A DNA stretch of 64,000 bases from JACNKJ01 sp964440095 (lineage in GTDB: Bacteria; Krumholzibacteriota; Krumholzibacteriia; JACNKJ01): NCBI GenBank assembly GCA_964440095.1, contig CAYTPZ010000001.1, forward strand, positions 62,001 through 126,000, read 5' to 3'. Shown here one piece after another: positions 44,860-54,011 of the stretch; the first letter of the stretch is position 1, and every line of letters starts with the position of its first letter. Below the pieces are notes generated by a model that ran no database searches, was not told the DNA's origin, and saw only the letters and a list, made by a program, of their open reading frames with translations. The position numbers and the translations under genes were made by a program.

Positions 44860-45015
44860 ATGCGCGTAGATGGCAAGGCTCCCTGCTCAACAACACTGGC
44901 TGGACCTAATCTTCAAAAAGCCTATGATCTGCTCTCCCAAGATGCTTGGATGGCAAAGAATGAAAGCGAGCGCTTAGCACGCTTGAAGCGAATTGCAGAA
45001 GGAGCCAAGGAATGA
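44860..45015 (+). CDS. Small hypothetical protein (51 residues)
   Basis: ATG 44860 has AAGGAT five bases upstream, right after the creatininase-like stop. The stop TGA 45013-45015 overlaps the next ATG (ATGA), the coupling used by real genes throughout this window. The peptide is polar; its C-terminal half is a predicted amphipathic helix (AWMAKNESERLARLKRIAEG). The last part vaguely recalls FlgM-type anti-sigma tails but I would not name it. Function unknown. The ribosome site, precise fit and overlap are the evidence that it is translated. Confidence 0.6.
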   Translation: MRVDGKAPCSTTLAGPNLQKAYDLLSQDAWMAKNESERLARLKRIAEGAKE

Positions 45016-47714
45016 AGTCCCTGCTTATCGCCCTTGCCGGGCTTTTATCACTGGTGCACCCGCTTGTGGCACAGGTTGATTGGGAAGATTCCGCATTTTC
45101 CAGTCCACAAGGAGTGCGAGCCTTCGAGAGACACATGGACCTTTCATCCGGTGCTTTTCACCGGCAGTGGGAGGGCCTCGATCTTGATCATATTGACTCT
45201 CTTGCACCCTTTTCCACCGGAAGTATCGCAGAAGCGCTTCAAGAGCTTGCCCGCTCCGATCGTGTGGAACTGCTGAACTTCGGTCTCTCCTATGAAGGTC
45301 ATCCAATAACAGCTGCTATCATCTCTTCTCCCCGACGTATGGAAGATATGGAAGCGCTGCGCCATAGCATTCGCTTGGAAGCCTACGGAGAAAAGCGCCC
45401 CCTTGTCATTTGGATTGGCGCGACCATTCACGGGAACGAGAGTTCGGGTGCCGAAGGTGCCCTGGCGCTCATCGAGCACTTCGCAAATTCCAGTTACGAA
45501 GATGTGGCTCATGTCCTCGATACCTGTGTGCTTGTCATCAATCCTCTCCAGAATCCCGATGGACGCAGCCGCTTCCTCTCTGATTTAAGTCGTTGGAACG
45601 GCCTTAGGAGCAGCCTGGATCGTCAGAGTTTGGCCTACCGGGCCAGTTGGCCATCAGGTCGAGGAAATCACTACTTCATGGATCTGAATCGCGACTGGGC
45701 CAATCTCAGCCAAGCTGAAAGCTGGGGAAAGGTGAAACTATTCCTGGAGTATCCGCCGCAGGTCACCTTCGATCTACATGAAATGAGTGGACAGGAAGGC
45801 TATCTGTTTTCCCCGCCGCGGGCTCCTTTCCATCCCAATGTTCCTGCCTCGACGAAGCATTGGTGGGATGTGATTTCGACTCGTATGGCCAAGGCTTTTG
45901 GTGAAGAAGGATGGTCATGCACCACGCAGGACTGGCACGAGGAATTCAATCCCAACCGCGGTGCGGCCTGGCCACTTCACATGGGAGCCGTTTCCTTTTT
46001 GGGAGAGCAGTTCAACACTCAAGGATCCGAGATGATGCTGCCCCATGGGGCGACCATCGATTACCTGGAGGCCGTGAAGCATCAATACCTGGCCGCCTTG
46101 AACCTCATTGAAGCTTCCGCAAATCATCGCGATGGGATCCTGGAAGACTATGCTCGAAATCGAGGCTCAGCTTTTGAAAAGAACAAGAAATCTCCAGCAG
46201 CCTATTTGATTGCCCTGGATGAAAGCCCCGAACAGGGTCTGCGATTGGCGCGGATTCTTACGTGGATGGGGCTCGAACTTGAAGTGGCTCAAGACGATTT
46301 TCGCATCGACAAGGCTCGTAACTATTATGGCGAAGACCGTGGCAAGAAGGCATTTTCTTCGGGGAGTCTTTTGTTGAACCTGGCCCAGGTTCAGGGTCCA
46401 TTGGCGCGGGCTCAGATGGACTTTGACACCCAGTTGAGCGAGGCCTTCCTGGCCGCTGAACGAGCGAGTATCGAGCGTGGCGAAGAGTCGCTCGTCTACG
46501 AAACCACGGCCTGGTCATTGGCTCAGGCCCATGGCGCGAGCGTCTATGAATTGGATGCTTGGCCCAGTGTCTCCACCGATGACTTCAATCCGAAAGCTCA
46601 AGATCGGGGTTCGATCAAGAATCCAGCGGCGAGTTTTGCCTTCGTTCTTGATGCGAACTCTCCCGGGTTCGCCAAAGGCATTGCGATGCTCCATGAACAT
46701 GAAGTTCCATGTTGGGCTGCAGGAATGCCATTTGTGGCAGATGGCGTGAGTTTCGATGCGGGTAGTGTGGTGATCAAGCGTCACGACTCTCAAAACCCAT
46801 TGGATGAACTACTCGCTTCAATCGCCAGGACAAGCTCCTGCACATTCTACGGGCTGAATCATGCACTCACCGAGGAAGGGCCGGACCTTGGCGCCTCATC
46901 GTTTCAGCGGCTTTCCCGTCCAAGGATTGCCTTGCTGAGTGGCTCGCCTTTCTACCAAACAAGCTTCGGCGCACTGTGGCACCTCTTCGATCAGGAAGTG
47001 GGTTACCCCATTTCCTTGATCAAGCTTTCCCAGCTTGAGGGCATCGATCTGGGTCGCTACAACGTGCTTATCCTTCCCGATGCCGGATCCGGACGGGGTG
47101 AGGGATTGGCCATGCAAATGGGCGATGTAGCCTTCGCTAAACTCATGGCCTGGGTGAATGGGGGCGGCTCCCTCATCACCTTGGGTGAAAGCAACTGGCT
47201 TCTGTTTTCTGGGGACGAACCCATTTCCAGTCTCAGGGCTAGACGACAGGTTCTAGATGATCTCGGCTCATATCTAGATGACGGACGTCCCGGTAGTGTT
47301 GAATTTCCCATCCTCAGCGACGATGAGGATGCCTGGCTCAGACGCTTCAGCCCGGAAGGTGCCATTCTTCGAGCCGACCTCGAAAGCGATCATTGGATTG
47401 CCGGTGGTGTCGGCGACAAAGTACCTGTGATGGTCCGCAGTGATCTTGCGCTTCTCGGCAAAGCGCCAGGTGAGATCCTGGGTCAGTTTAATGACAGTGA
47501 AAATCTACGTCTCTCGGGCCTCCTATGGCCTGAAGCCGAGGAACGCTTACGTGGAAGTGCCTATCTTTATCGTGAAGCCAAAGGACGAGGACAATTAATC
47601 GCTTTCATGGGCAATCCGGCTTACAGGGCTGCTTTCCACGGCACCTCTAGATTGCTCCTCAATGCAGTATTTCTCGGACCCGGCATGGGCGCACGTCAGC
47701 CCAGCCCCTGGTGA
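45012..47714 (+). CDS. Secreted M14-family zinc carboxypeptidase
   Basis: A 900-residue exported peptidase. A signal peptide (LLIALAGLLSLVHPLVAQ) is followed by the M14 catalytic domain. Zinc ligands are H140 and E143 (IHGNESSG) and H256 (FDLHEM), with substrate-binding NPDGRSRF and LNRDW (R227). The probable catalytic Glu is in LGEQFNTQG. The second half (about 400-900) has a glutamine amidotransferase-like fold (NVLILPDAGSGRG, NGGGSLITLGES), as in other large M14 proteins of this type. Probably acts on peptides outside the inner membrane. ATGA overlap with the small gene upstream. Confidence 0.85.
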   Translation: MKSLLIALAGLLSLVHPLVAQVDWEDSAFSSPQGVRAFERHMDLSSGAFHRQWEGLDLDHIDSLAPFSTGSIAEALQELARSDRVELLNFGLSYEGHPITAAIISSPRRMEDMEALRHSIRLEAYGEKRPLVIWIGATIHGNESSGAEGALALIEHFANSSYEDVAHVLDTCVLVINPLQNPDGRSRFLSDLSRWNGLRSSLDRQSLAYRASWPSGRGNHYFMDLNRDWANLSQAESWGKVKLFLEYPPQVTFDLHEMSGQEGYLFSPPRAPFHPNVPASTKHWWDVISTRMAKAFGEEGWSCTTQDWHEEFNPNRGAAWPLHMGAVSFLGEQFNTQGSEMMLPHGATIDYLEAVKHQYLAALNLIEASANHRDGILEDYARNRGSAFEKNKKSPAAYLIALDESPEQGLRLARILTWMGLELEVAQDDFRIDKARNYYGEDRGKKAFSSGSLLLNLAQVQGPLARAQMDFDTQLSEAFLAAERASIERGEESLVYETTAWSLAQAHGASVYELDAWPSVSTDDFNPKAQDRGSIKNPAASFAFVLDANSPGFAKGIAMLHEHEVPCWAAGMPFVADGVSFDAGSVVIKRHDSQNPLDELLASIARTSSCTFYGLNHALTEEGPDLGASSFQRLSRPRIALLSGSPFYQTSFGALWHLFDQEVGYPISLIKLSQLEGIDLGRYNVLILPDAGSGRGEGLAMQMGDVAFAKLMAWVNGGGSLITLGESNWLLFSGDEPISSLRARRQVLDDLGSYLDDGRPGSVEFPILSDDEDAWLRRFSPEGAILRADLESDHWIAGGVGDKVPVMVRSDLALLGKAPGEILGQFNDSENLRLSGLLWPEAEERLRGSAYLYREAKGRGQLIAFMGNPAYRAAFHGTSRLLLNAVFLGPGMGARQPSPW

Positions 47715-47718
47715 TCCC

Positions 47719-49068
47719 GTGGCCGGCTCCGGAAATCCATATCGCCAGTTCTCGAAGCAGGCCAAGCCCAAACCTGGGTTGGGGGTAATGCGTGTGGGGG
47801 AGTCCCTCAAGGGAAAACTCGGGCAGGGCGATCGCATCTTGAAGGTGGATGGCCAGGATGTCGAAGACGTTCTCGATTTCCACTACTACAGCGTGTTGAC
47901 ACAAGAGCCGCTTCTGCAGGTTAAGACCCTTTCAGGCGAACTGAAGGAAATTGCCCTGGCCTCGGAAGATCTGGACGGATCCAATCTCGAATTCGAACCT
48001 TTGGTTTTCAAGAGTTGCGGAAACGACTGCGTTTTCTGTTTCATCCATCAGATGCCTCCCGACCTTCGCGAAGATCTTTATTTCATGGATGAAGACTATC
48101 GTTTGGGATTCATGTACGGGAATTACGTCACCCTTGCTCTCGCGCGGGAGCGGGAGCTGGATCGCATTATCTGCCAGCAGCTCAGTCCCGTTTATCTTTC
48201 CGTTCACGCCACCGATATGCCCCTGCGGAACAAGCTTCTCGGTCTCAAGCGTAGCCGCAATCTGGATGAAACCATTCTCCGTCTCATCGATGGGGGAATA
48301 ACCCTGCATACTCAGGTTGTTCTTCTGCCTGGCTGGAATGACGGAGAGCATCTCGACAAAACACTCCGGGATTTAGCCGCTTACTATCCCGACGTGGCCT
48401 CTTTGGGAATCGTGCCTGTCGGGCTCACCGACCATCGCAAAACACTCACCAAGCTCGTGGGCTTCGATACAGAGGGCGCGGCCCGCGCACTGGAACAGGT
48501 GGAGACATTCCAAGCCGACTTCCATGCCGAGCACGGGAGTCGCTTCGTCTACATGGCCGATGAATTTTATCTACTCAGCGGCAGGGCGTTTCCATCCCAG
48601 GAGGAATACGAGGACTTCCCGCTCCTCGACAATGGCATCGGTATGGGCAGGGAGTTCGTGGAAACCGTGAAGACCGAAGCCGCACGTTGGCAAATACCTC
48701 AATCTGAATATCGCGTGGGCATACTAACGGGAAGACTTGGAGAGATACTCTTCGAGGAATACCTCAAGGATACACTTTCAGCACTTCCTGGAATCGAATT
48801 TGAAATCAAGGTTCTGGACAACAAGTTGTTCGGAAGCCGTATCACGGTGAGTGGGCTTCTTCCGGGTAGAGAGTTGCTTGAGGCCGCCTTGGAGCTTCCT
48901 CAGGACCTCGATCTGATTCTGCTGCCTCCCAATACCCTCAACGCGTCCGAGCTCTTTCTCGACGATCTCAGCCTGGATGATTTTCGCGCCGCACTACCCA
49001 TGCCCGTAGCCATTGCGGAAGCGGGCCTGCTTGACATCATTGGGCAATCGATCCCCGCCGGGGATTAG
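47719..49068 (+). CDS. DUF512 radical SAM protein with PDZ-like domain
   Basis: About 449 residues. An N-terminal PDZ-like domain (VGESLKGKLGQGDRILKVDGQDVEDVLDF) is followed by a radical SAM-like core with the iron-sulfur cysteines C100-x3-C104-x2-C107 (CGNDCVFCF). The C-terminal DUF512 region contains NKLFG and ITVSGLL. The family's reaction is not known. It commonly lies beside der in Firmicutes and others, as here. The start is uncertain: GTG 47719 gives the usual family length, while ATG 47662 overlaps the peptidase gene by 53 bases; neither has a good ribosome site. Confidence 0.85.
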   Translation: MAGSGNPYRQFSKQAKPKPGLGVMRVGESLKGKLGQGDRILKVDGQDVEDVLDFHYYSVLTQEPLLQVKTLSGELKEIALASEDLDGSNLEFEPLVFKSCGNDCVFCFIHQMPPDLREDLYFMDEDYRLGFMYGNYVTLALARERELDRIICQQLSPVYLSVHATDMPLRNKLLGLKRSRNLDETILRLIDGGITLHTQVVLLPGWNDGEHLDKTLRDLAAYYPDVASLGIVPVGLTDHRKTLTKLVGFDTEGAARALEQVETFQADFHAEHGSRFVYMADEFYLLSGRAFPSQEEYEDFPLLDNGIGMGREFVETVKTEAARWQIPQSEYRVGILTGRLGEILFEEYLKDTLSALPGIEFEIKVLDNKLFGSRITVSGLLPGRELLEAALELPQDLDLILLPPNTLNASELFLDDLSLDDFRAALPMPVAIAEAGLLDIIGQSIPAGD

Positions 49069-49071
49069 TTC

Positions 49072-49101
49072 TTGAAGTTTTGATCCCGCCTCTGATAGTT
49101 T
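49072..49101 (+). promoter_or_regulatory. Putative extended -10 promoter of der operon
   Basis: TTGAAG (49072-49077), 18 bases ending in TGA, and TAGTTT (49096-49101), 42 bases before der. A second possible pair (TTGATC at 49080, TATCGT at 49104) overlaps it. Confidence 0.4.
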
Positions 49102-49143
49102 CCTATCGTCAAGGATGACAACCCTTTCCGGAGCGCATTTCAG

Positions 49144-50466
49144 GTGTCTCTTTCAAACATCATTGCCATCGTCGGGCGCCCCAATGTGGGCAAGTCCACT
49201 CTATTCAATCGCCTGGCCGGACAGCGTATCGCCGTGGTGCACGAACGGGCGGGCGTCACCCGTGATCGATTGACCACGGTGGTGGAGCGGGCCGATCGCC
49301 GATTCTACCTCATCGACACCGGCGGGATTTCCTTGGGCAATGAAGAACTTAAGGAAAAGACCACGGTCAGTGCTCTCGAAGCGCTGGAAGAGGCCAATCT
49401 GGTTCTCTTCATGATTGATGTGCGCACCGGGATTACCGAAGAAGATCTGGCCGTGGCCAAGATCCTGCGCCGCCAATCCAGTCGGGTCTGGTTGCTGGCC
49501 AACAAGGTCGAGAGAATCGAAGACCGTCATGAACTTCACGACCTCTATTCGCTGGGCCTGGGAGAACCCATGTCGGTGTCCGCCCTGCATGGCGAAGGTA
49601 TCCATGAACTCTGGGAACGTCTCCTGGACACCTTCCCCGCTGAAGAGGTAGATCCTAAAGCAGAACGGCGTATGCACCTTGCCATGGTGGGGCGTCCCAA
49701 CGTGGGCAAAAGCAGTATCACCAATGCCATTCTTGGCGTGGACCGCATGATCGTCAGCGACATCCCCGGTACCACTCGTGACTCCGTGGACAGCATGATC
49801 AAGTGGCACGGCAAGGATGTGGTCCTCGTGGATACGGCAGGACTTCGTAAAAAGGCCAGGGTGAAGGAACGTCTTGAGTACTACAGCAACCTTCGCAGTC
49901 TCTCTTCCATCGATCGGGCGGAAGTCACGGTGCTGGTACTCGACGCCACTCAAGAGATCGCCGAACAGGATCAAAAAATTGCCTCCTATGCCCACGAAGC
50001 GGGACGCGGAATTGTGCTGGTCGTGAATAAGTGGGATCTGCTCGACAAGAGTTCTGCAACCCTTGGCGAATTCGTGACGAAGGTTCGTGAGGAGCTGGAG
50101 TTCATCGATTATGCGCCCATCATCTTCGTGTCCGCGGAAACAAAACAACGCATTCATCAGATATTGGAAACCGCTGCACGGGTCTATGAAGAGCGGGGGC
50201 GGAGGATCTCCACATCCAAACTCAATGATTTCATCCAGGAGCTGATCTCCTTCAAGCCGCCGCATCACTACAAGGGCGGAACGGGCAAGATCTACTACAC
50301 CACTCAACTGGCCACTGCGCCACCGACCTTCGCGGTTTTCGTGAACAATCCAGAGTGGTTTCCCGAGCACTACCGCAGATTCATGATCAATCAGTTCCGC
50401 AAAGCTTTCAGTTTCGAGGGAAGTCGCATTCGTTTACGCTTCAAGCCTCGCAAGGAGCTTAAATGA
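49144..50466 (+). CDS. der: Ribosome-assembly GTPase Der (EngA)
   Basis: Essential double GTPase needed for 50S maturation. The 440-residue protein has two G domains, each with GRPNVGKS (about 11-18 and 183-190), DTGG or DTAG switch II, and NKVE / NKWD for guanine. A C-terminal KH-like domain ends in IRLRFKPRK. The start is GTG 49144 with GGAG about 11 bases upstream. It overlaps plsY (ATGA). The DUF512-der-plsY-gpsA order is conserved in distant phyla. Confidence 0.97.
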   Translation: MSLSNIIAIVGRPNVGKSTLFNRLAGQRIAVVHERAGVTRDRLTTVVERADRRFYLIDTGGISLGNEELKEKTTVSALEALEEANLVLFMIDVRTGITEEDLAVAKILRRQSSRVWLLANKVERIEDRHELHDLYSLGLGEPMSVSALHGEGIHELWERLLDTFPAEEVDPKAERRMHLAMVGRPNVGKSSITNAILGVDRMIVSDIPGTTRDSVDSMIKWHGKDVVLVDTAGLRKKARVKERLEYYSNLRSLSSIDRAEVTVLVLDATQEIAEQDQKIASYAHEAGRGIVLVVNKWDLLDKSSATLGEFVTKVREELEFIDYAPIIFVSAETKQRIHQILETAARVYEERGRRISTSKLNDFIQELISFKPPHHYKGGTGKIYYTTQLATAPPTFAVFVNNPEWFPEHYRRFMINQFRKAFSFEGSRIRLRFKPRKELK

Positions 50467-51071
50467 GCCATGCGATACTTTTCCTGCTCAGTTATCTAAT
50501 CGGCGGTATACCCTTCGGCTACATGGCCGGCCGTATCGTCCTGAAAACCGACATTCGCAATTTGGGCAGCGGCAATCTGGGTGCTTCCAATGTTTTCAGG
50601 CAAGTGGGGCCCGCCTGGGGTATCGGCGTATTGCTCCTGGACGCCGTCAAGGGCCTCGCAGTGATCTATTTGGCCAATGCCCTTTACCCCAGTGGATCGG
50701 ATTGGATTTCGCTCTCAGCGGGCGTTCTGGCCATTCTGGGGCATAGTTTCACCCCATACCTGGGATTCCGTGGCGGCAAAGGAGTTGCCACCAGCGCCGG
50801 CGTATTTCTGGGACTGGCGCCCGCCGCCCTGGGCCTGGCATTTGCAGTATTTGTGATCACCATGTTCATCGCCCGCATGATTTCCATGAGCAGTCTTATG
50901 GGTGCCCTGGCTCTGCCTTTAGCTATCTGGCTGCTCTATCCTGAAAAATCCACAATCCTCATTGCCTCCCTTTTCGTGGCTGCCCTGGTGTGGTATCGTC
51001 ACCGATCAAACATCGGGAGGATACTCAAGGGCGAGGAACCCCGATTCAAGGCCCGCGGGAAGGAGGCTTAG
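50463..51071 (+). CDS. plsY: Acyl-phosphate glycerol-3-phosphate acyltransferase
   Basis: PlsY acylates glycerol-3-phosphate from acyl-phosphate, the first step of phospholipid synthesis, in the inner membrane. The 202-residue protein has about five transmembrane helices and the three family motifs: GSGNLGASNVFR, GHSFTPYLGFRGGKGVAT and the later loop before PEKS. The next gene makes its substrate. TAGTG junction with gpsA. With the PlsC domain at 24.7 kb it gives the route to phosphatidic acid; plsX is not in the window. Confidence 0.95.
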   Translation: MSHAILFLLSYLIGGIPFGYMAGRIVLKTDIRNLGSGNLGASNVFRQVGPAWGIGVLLLDAVKGLAVIYLANALYPSGSDWISLSAGVLAILGHSFTPYLGFRGGKGVATSAGVFLGLAPAALGLAFAVFVITMFIARMISMSSLMGALALPLAIWLLYPEKSTILIASLFVAALVWYRHRSNIGRILKGEEPRFKARGKEA

Positions 51072-52105
51072 TGTCCCGTATTGCTATATTAGGATGCGGA
51101 AGCTGGGGCACGGCCCTGGCGAAGTCTCTTTGTGAGGCATGCAACGATGTTCGGCTCTGGGGACATCTTGCCGAGGAAATTGATCCCATCCTGGCCCATG
51201 GTGAAAACCGCAAATACCTGCCCGGCATTTCCCTGCCCAAAGGAATCATGGCCAGCACCGATCTAGACGCCTGTATCCAAGGCGCCGATGCCCTGTTGAT
51301 CGTGGTTCCCAGTCTGGTCATTCGAGAAGTCTCCGCGCGACTTAAGAACAGTTCAGCCCTGCCGTCCAAAGCCGCCTGGATTCTCGCGTCCAAGGGTCTC
51401 GACCCCGAAACGGGACGACCTCTCACCGACGCCATCGAAGACGTAACCGGGAAACTCGGCGACCGACTCATGGTTCTCGTGGGCCCCAGTCACGCGGAGG
51501 AAGTGGGCCGGGGCGTTCCTACAGCATTGGTCTTGGCCGGCGAAGCCGGCGCCTTGCGAGAAAAGCTACAGCACGATTTCAGCAGCGAAAACTTGCGCGT
51601 CTATGTGAACGATGACCGTGCGGGCACCCAATTGGGCGTCGCCTTGAAGAACGTCATCGCTTTGGCCGCGGGTATCTGTGACGGCCTTGGCATGGGCGAC
51701 AACACAAAAGGCGCACTCCTCAGTCGTGGTTTGGCCGAGATGGGACGCTTCATCGAATCTTTCGGTGGCCGCCGCGAAACCCTTCTGGGTTTGGCGGGAG
51801 TAGGGGATCTCGTGACCACCTGCTTCAGCAAACACAGCCGCAATCGTTATGTGGGAGAGCAGCTGGGCAAGGGCCGCAAACTCGATGACATCTTAGGCGA
51901 CATGATTCAGGTGGCCGAGGGTGTGCATACGGCACGCACACTTCACAATCTGGCGGTGGATCGCCAGGTGGAGATGCCCATTACCGAGAAAATTCACGGC
52001 GTGCTTTTTGAGGGCGCCGACCCGAGAAACGCTATCAAAGAACTCATGACCCGGGACCCGGCTCCCGAGATCCGAAAAGGAGGGGCTCATGGCTCCCGAG
52101 CCTAA
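51071..52105 (+). CDS. gpsA: Glycerol-3-phosphate dehydrogenase (NAD(P)+)
   Basis: Reduces dihydroxyacetone phosphate to glycerol-3-phosphate for PlsY. The 344-residue protein has the N-terminal nucleotide site ILGCGSWGTALA, VGPSHAEEV, and the catalytic Lys in ALKNVIALAAGICDGL. The block GVGDLVTTC...SRNR is also present. GTG 51071 overlaps the plsY stop and has AAGGAGG upstream; the frame opens earlier inside plsY but that stretch is not gpsA-like. The last 17 bases overlap the MerR gene. Confidence 0.95.
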   Translation: MSRIAILGCGSWGTALAKSLCEACNDVRLWGHLAEEIDPILAHGENRKYLPGISLPKGIMASTDLDACIQGADALLIVVPSLVIREVSARLKNSSALPSKAAWILASKGLDPETGRPLTDAIEDVTGKLGDRLMVLVGPSHAEEVGRGVPTALVLAGEAGALREKLQHDFSSENLRVYVNDDRAGTQLGVALKNVIALAAGICDGLGMGDNTKGALLSRGLAEMGRFIESFGGRRETLLGLAGVGDLVTTCFSKHSRNRYVGEQLGKGRKLDDILGDMIQVAEGVHTARTLHNLAVDRQVEMPITEKIHGVLFEGADPRNAIKELMTRDPAPEIRKGGAHGSRA

Positions 52106-52478
52106 AATGAAGAAGTCACGGGAAGTCAAACGCCTCTATTGGAGCATCAGCGAGGTATCCAGTCTAACAGGGGTCAAACCCCATGTGTTGCGATATTGGG
52201 AAACCGAGTTTCCCACCCTCAAGCCCAAGAAAAATTCGGCGGGGAATCGCCACTATCGCGAACGGGATATCGAGCTCATTCTGGCCATCCGGCAGTTGCT
52301 CCACAAAGATGGCTATACCATCAAGGGCGCGAGGCAGCGCCTTACTGAAACCCGCAAGGTTCGGGAACTGGTCGATCAACTCGAGATTCCCTTCGGGCGG
52401 GCGCGCCAGCGCCAGTTGCTCATGGAAATCAAGAGCGGTCTGGTTGATCTGAGGAAGGAACTGGATTTTGGGTCTTGA
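52089..52478 (+). CDS. MerR-family transcriptional regulator
   Basis: A 129-residue regulator. The winged-helix MerR domain (about 13-82: YWSISEVSSLTGVKPHVLRYWETEFP, then NRHYRERDIELILAIRQLLH) is followed by a short coiled-coil dimer helix and no clear effector domain. This compact form is frequent downstream of gpsA or near tRNA genes in several phyla, with unknown targets. AAAGGAGGGG gives a strong ribosome site. The gene ends inside the -35 region of the tRNA-Pro promoter. No operator could be assigned. Confidence 0.85.
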   Translation: MAPEPKMKKSREVKRLYWSISEVSSLTGVKPHVLRYWETEFPTLKPKKNSAGNRHYRERDIELILAIRQLLHKDGYTIKGARQRLTETRKVRELVDQLEIPFGRARQRQLLMEIKSGLVDLRKELDFGS

Positions 52479-52503
52479 GAAGGCCCTTCCGAGTTGGTAT
52501 ATA
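52475..52503 (+). promoter_or_regulatory. Promoter of tRNA-Pro(GGG)
   Basis: TTGAGA (52475-52480), 17 bases ending in TGG, and TATATA (52498-52503), 19 bases before the tRNA. The best -10 match in the window. Confidence 0.65.
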
Positions 52504-52521
52504 AAGGGCTCACATCTTGGT

Positions 52522-52595
52522 CGGGGCGTAGCGCAGTCCGGTAGCGTACTTGTCTGGGGGACAAGTGGTCGTAGGTTCAAATCCTATCGCCCCGA
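52522..52595 (+). tRNA. tRNA-Pro (anticodon GGG)
   Basis: A 74-base cloverleaf: acceptor CGGGGCG / CGCCCCG, D arm GCGC...GCGT, anticodon stem CTTGT / ACAAG with loop CTGGGGG (anticodon GGG, reads CCC/CCU), T arm GTAGG-TTCAAAT-CCTAT, discriminator A. CCC then six T follow; CCA is not encoded. Confidence 0.93.
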
Positions 52596-52610
52596 CCCTT
52601 TTTTCCTCCT

Positions 52611-53369
52611 ATGAGAATTCTCCTAACAAACGACGACGGCATCCACGCCCAGGGCATTCAAGTGCTCAAGAAGGCTCTCGAGCCTCTCTGCGAGCTATGG
52701 GTGGTGGCCCCGTCCGATCAACAGAGCGCCACATCTCACAGCCTCACCCTTGGCAATATCCTTCGCCGACATCAGCACGATGAGCGCGTTTTTTCCGTTA
52801 CGGGAACACCTGCCGATTCCGCCCTCATGGCCATCAACGGCATCATGCAGGACAGTATTCCCGATCTGGTGATCTCAGGCATCAACCATGGTCCCAACAT
52901 GGGCGAAGATGTGCACTACTCCGGAACCGTGGCCGCGGCCATCGAAGCGGCCATACTGGGTATTCCCGCAGTCGCCGTTTCCACCGCAAGTTTTCGTGAT
53001 CAGGAGTTCCACGGCGCGGTGGAGTTCGTGAAGATGCTGGTCCAGGAGCACGGCAGTTTGCTTCAGAACCCAGGCACTCTTTTGAACATCAACGTGCCCA
53101 ATTGTCGTTGGGAAGACATCCAGGGAGTTTCCCTGACGACTCTGGGTTCGCGATTTTACGGCGATGTGATCATTCGCAAGATGGATCCACGCGAGAAGGA
53201 ATATTTCTGGATCGGCGGCGAAGAGCCCACCTGGGAGAATCAGGTGGACTCCGATTTCTACGCCGTGCACCACGAACGCAAGGTATCCATCACGCCCCTC
53301 AAACTCGATATCACCGATCGTGAACGCCTCAGTCAAATGGGCGACAGCTGGACGGATCTGATCCGATGA
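52611..53369 (+). CDS. surE: 5'/3'-nucleotidase SurE
   Basis: A metal-dependent phosphatase for nucleoside monophosphates, linked to stress survival. The 252-residue protein begins ILLTNDDGIHAQGIQ with the metal-binding NDD (N7-D9), then APSDQQSATSHSLT and ISGINHGPNMGEDVHYSGTVAAA (N near 90). It starts 15 bases after tRNA-Pro and has no visible ribosome site, so it may be read from the tRNA promoter. It overlaps pcm by ATGA; surE-pcm is a conserved pair. Confidence 0.95.
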   Translation: MRILLTNDDGIHAQGIQVLKKALEPLCELWVVAPSDQQSATSHSLTLGNILRRHQHDERVFSVTGTPADSALMAINGIMQDSIPDLVISGINHGPNMGEDVHYSGTVAAAIEAAILGIPAVAVSTASFRDQEFHGAVEFVKMLVQEHGSLLQNPGTLLNINVPNCRWEDIQGVSLTTLGSRFYGDVIIRKMDPREKEYFWIGGEEPTWENQVDSDFYAVHHERKVSITPLKLDITDRERLSQMGDSWTDLIR

Positions 53370-54010
53370 GCGATCGCTTCCGCGTGGCGCGCGGGCGCAT
53401 GGTCGATCGCATTCGCGGCAAGGGCCTGGCCAGCGAAACCGTTCTGGCGGCCATGGGGGAGATCGCCCGACATCTCTATGTTGATCCCGCATTGGAATTG
53501 AAGGCCTACGGCGAAAACGCCCTGCCCATCGGATGGGAGCAGACTCTGTCCCATCCGGAAGTGGTGGCCTTCATGACCGAGTCCTTGAGTATTAGACCTG
53601 GTCATCGCATCCTGGAAATTGGAACAGGTTCGGGTTATCAGGCGGCGCTTCTGGCGCGCATGGGGGCTTTGGTGCGAACCATCGAGCGCATCGAAGGTCT
53701 TCTGGGCACGGCCCTGGAGCATTGGAAAGCGGATGGATTGAAGGGAGACATCAAGGCCCGCCTGGGAGATGGTTATCTGGGCTGGCCCGAGGAAGGTCCA
53801 TTCGATCGCATTTTGCTCACGGCTTCGCCCCGGGAAGTTCCTGAAACCCTGCTTCGTCAGATCAAGGAGGGCGGCATCTTGCTACTTCCCTTGGCTTCAG
53901 AAAAGGGGCAGCGAATGGTGCGATATCGCCGGGAAGGCGACCGCGCCTATCGAGAAGAGCTTGGCGATTGCTCTTTTGTTCCCATGCTGGCTCGAACCGT
54001 GAAAGGTTGA
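53366..54010 (+). CDS. pcm: Protein-L-isoaspartate O-methyltransferase
   Basis: Repairs damaged Asp/Asn residues by methylating isoaspartate with SAM. The 214-residue protein has GENALPIGWEQTLSHPEVVAFM (usual form DNALPIGxGQTIS) and the SAM site ILEIGTGSGYQAALLA (about 75-90). FDRILLTASPREVPETLLRQIKEGG is the catalytic-loop region. It is coupled to surE by ATGA and followed one base after its stop by a small membrane protein gene. Cytosolic, typically a stationary-phase function. Confidence 0.93.
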   Translation: MSDRFRVARGRMVDRIRGKGLASETVLAAMGEIARHLYVDPALELKAYGENALPIGWEQTLSHPEVVAFMTESLSIRPGHRILEIGTGSGYQAALLARMGALVRTIERIEGLLGTALEHWKADGLKGDIKARLGDGYLGWPEEGPFDRILLTASPREVPETLLRQIKEGGILLLPLASEKGQRMVRYRREGDRAYREELGDCSFVPMLARTVKG

Positions 54011-54011
54011 A

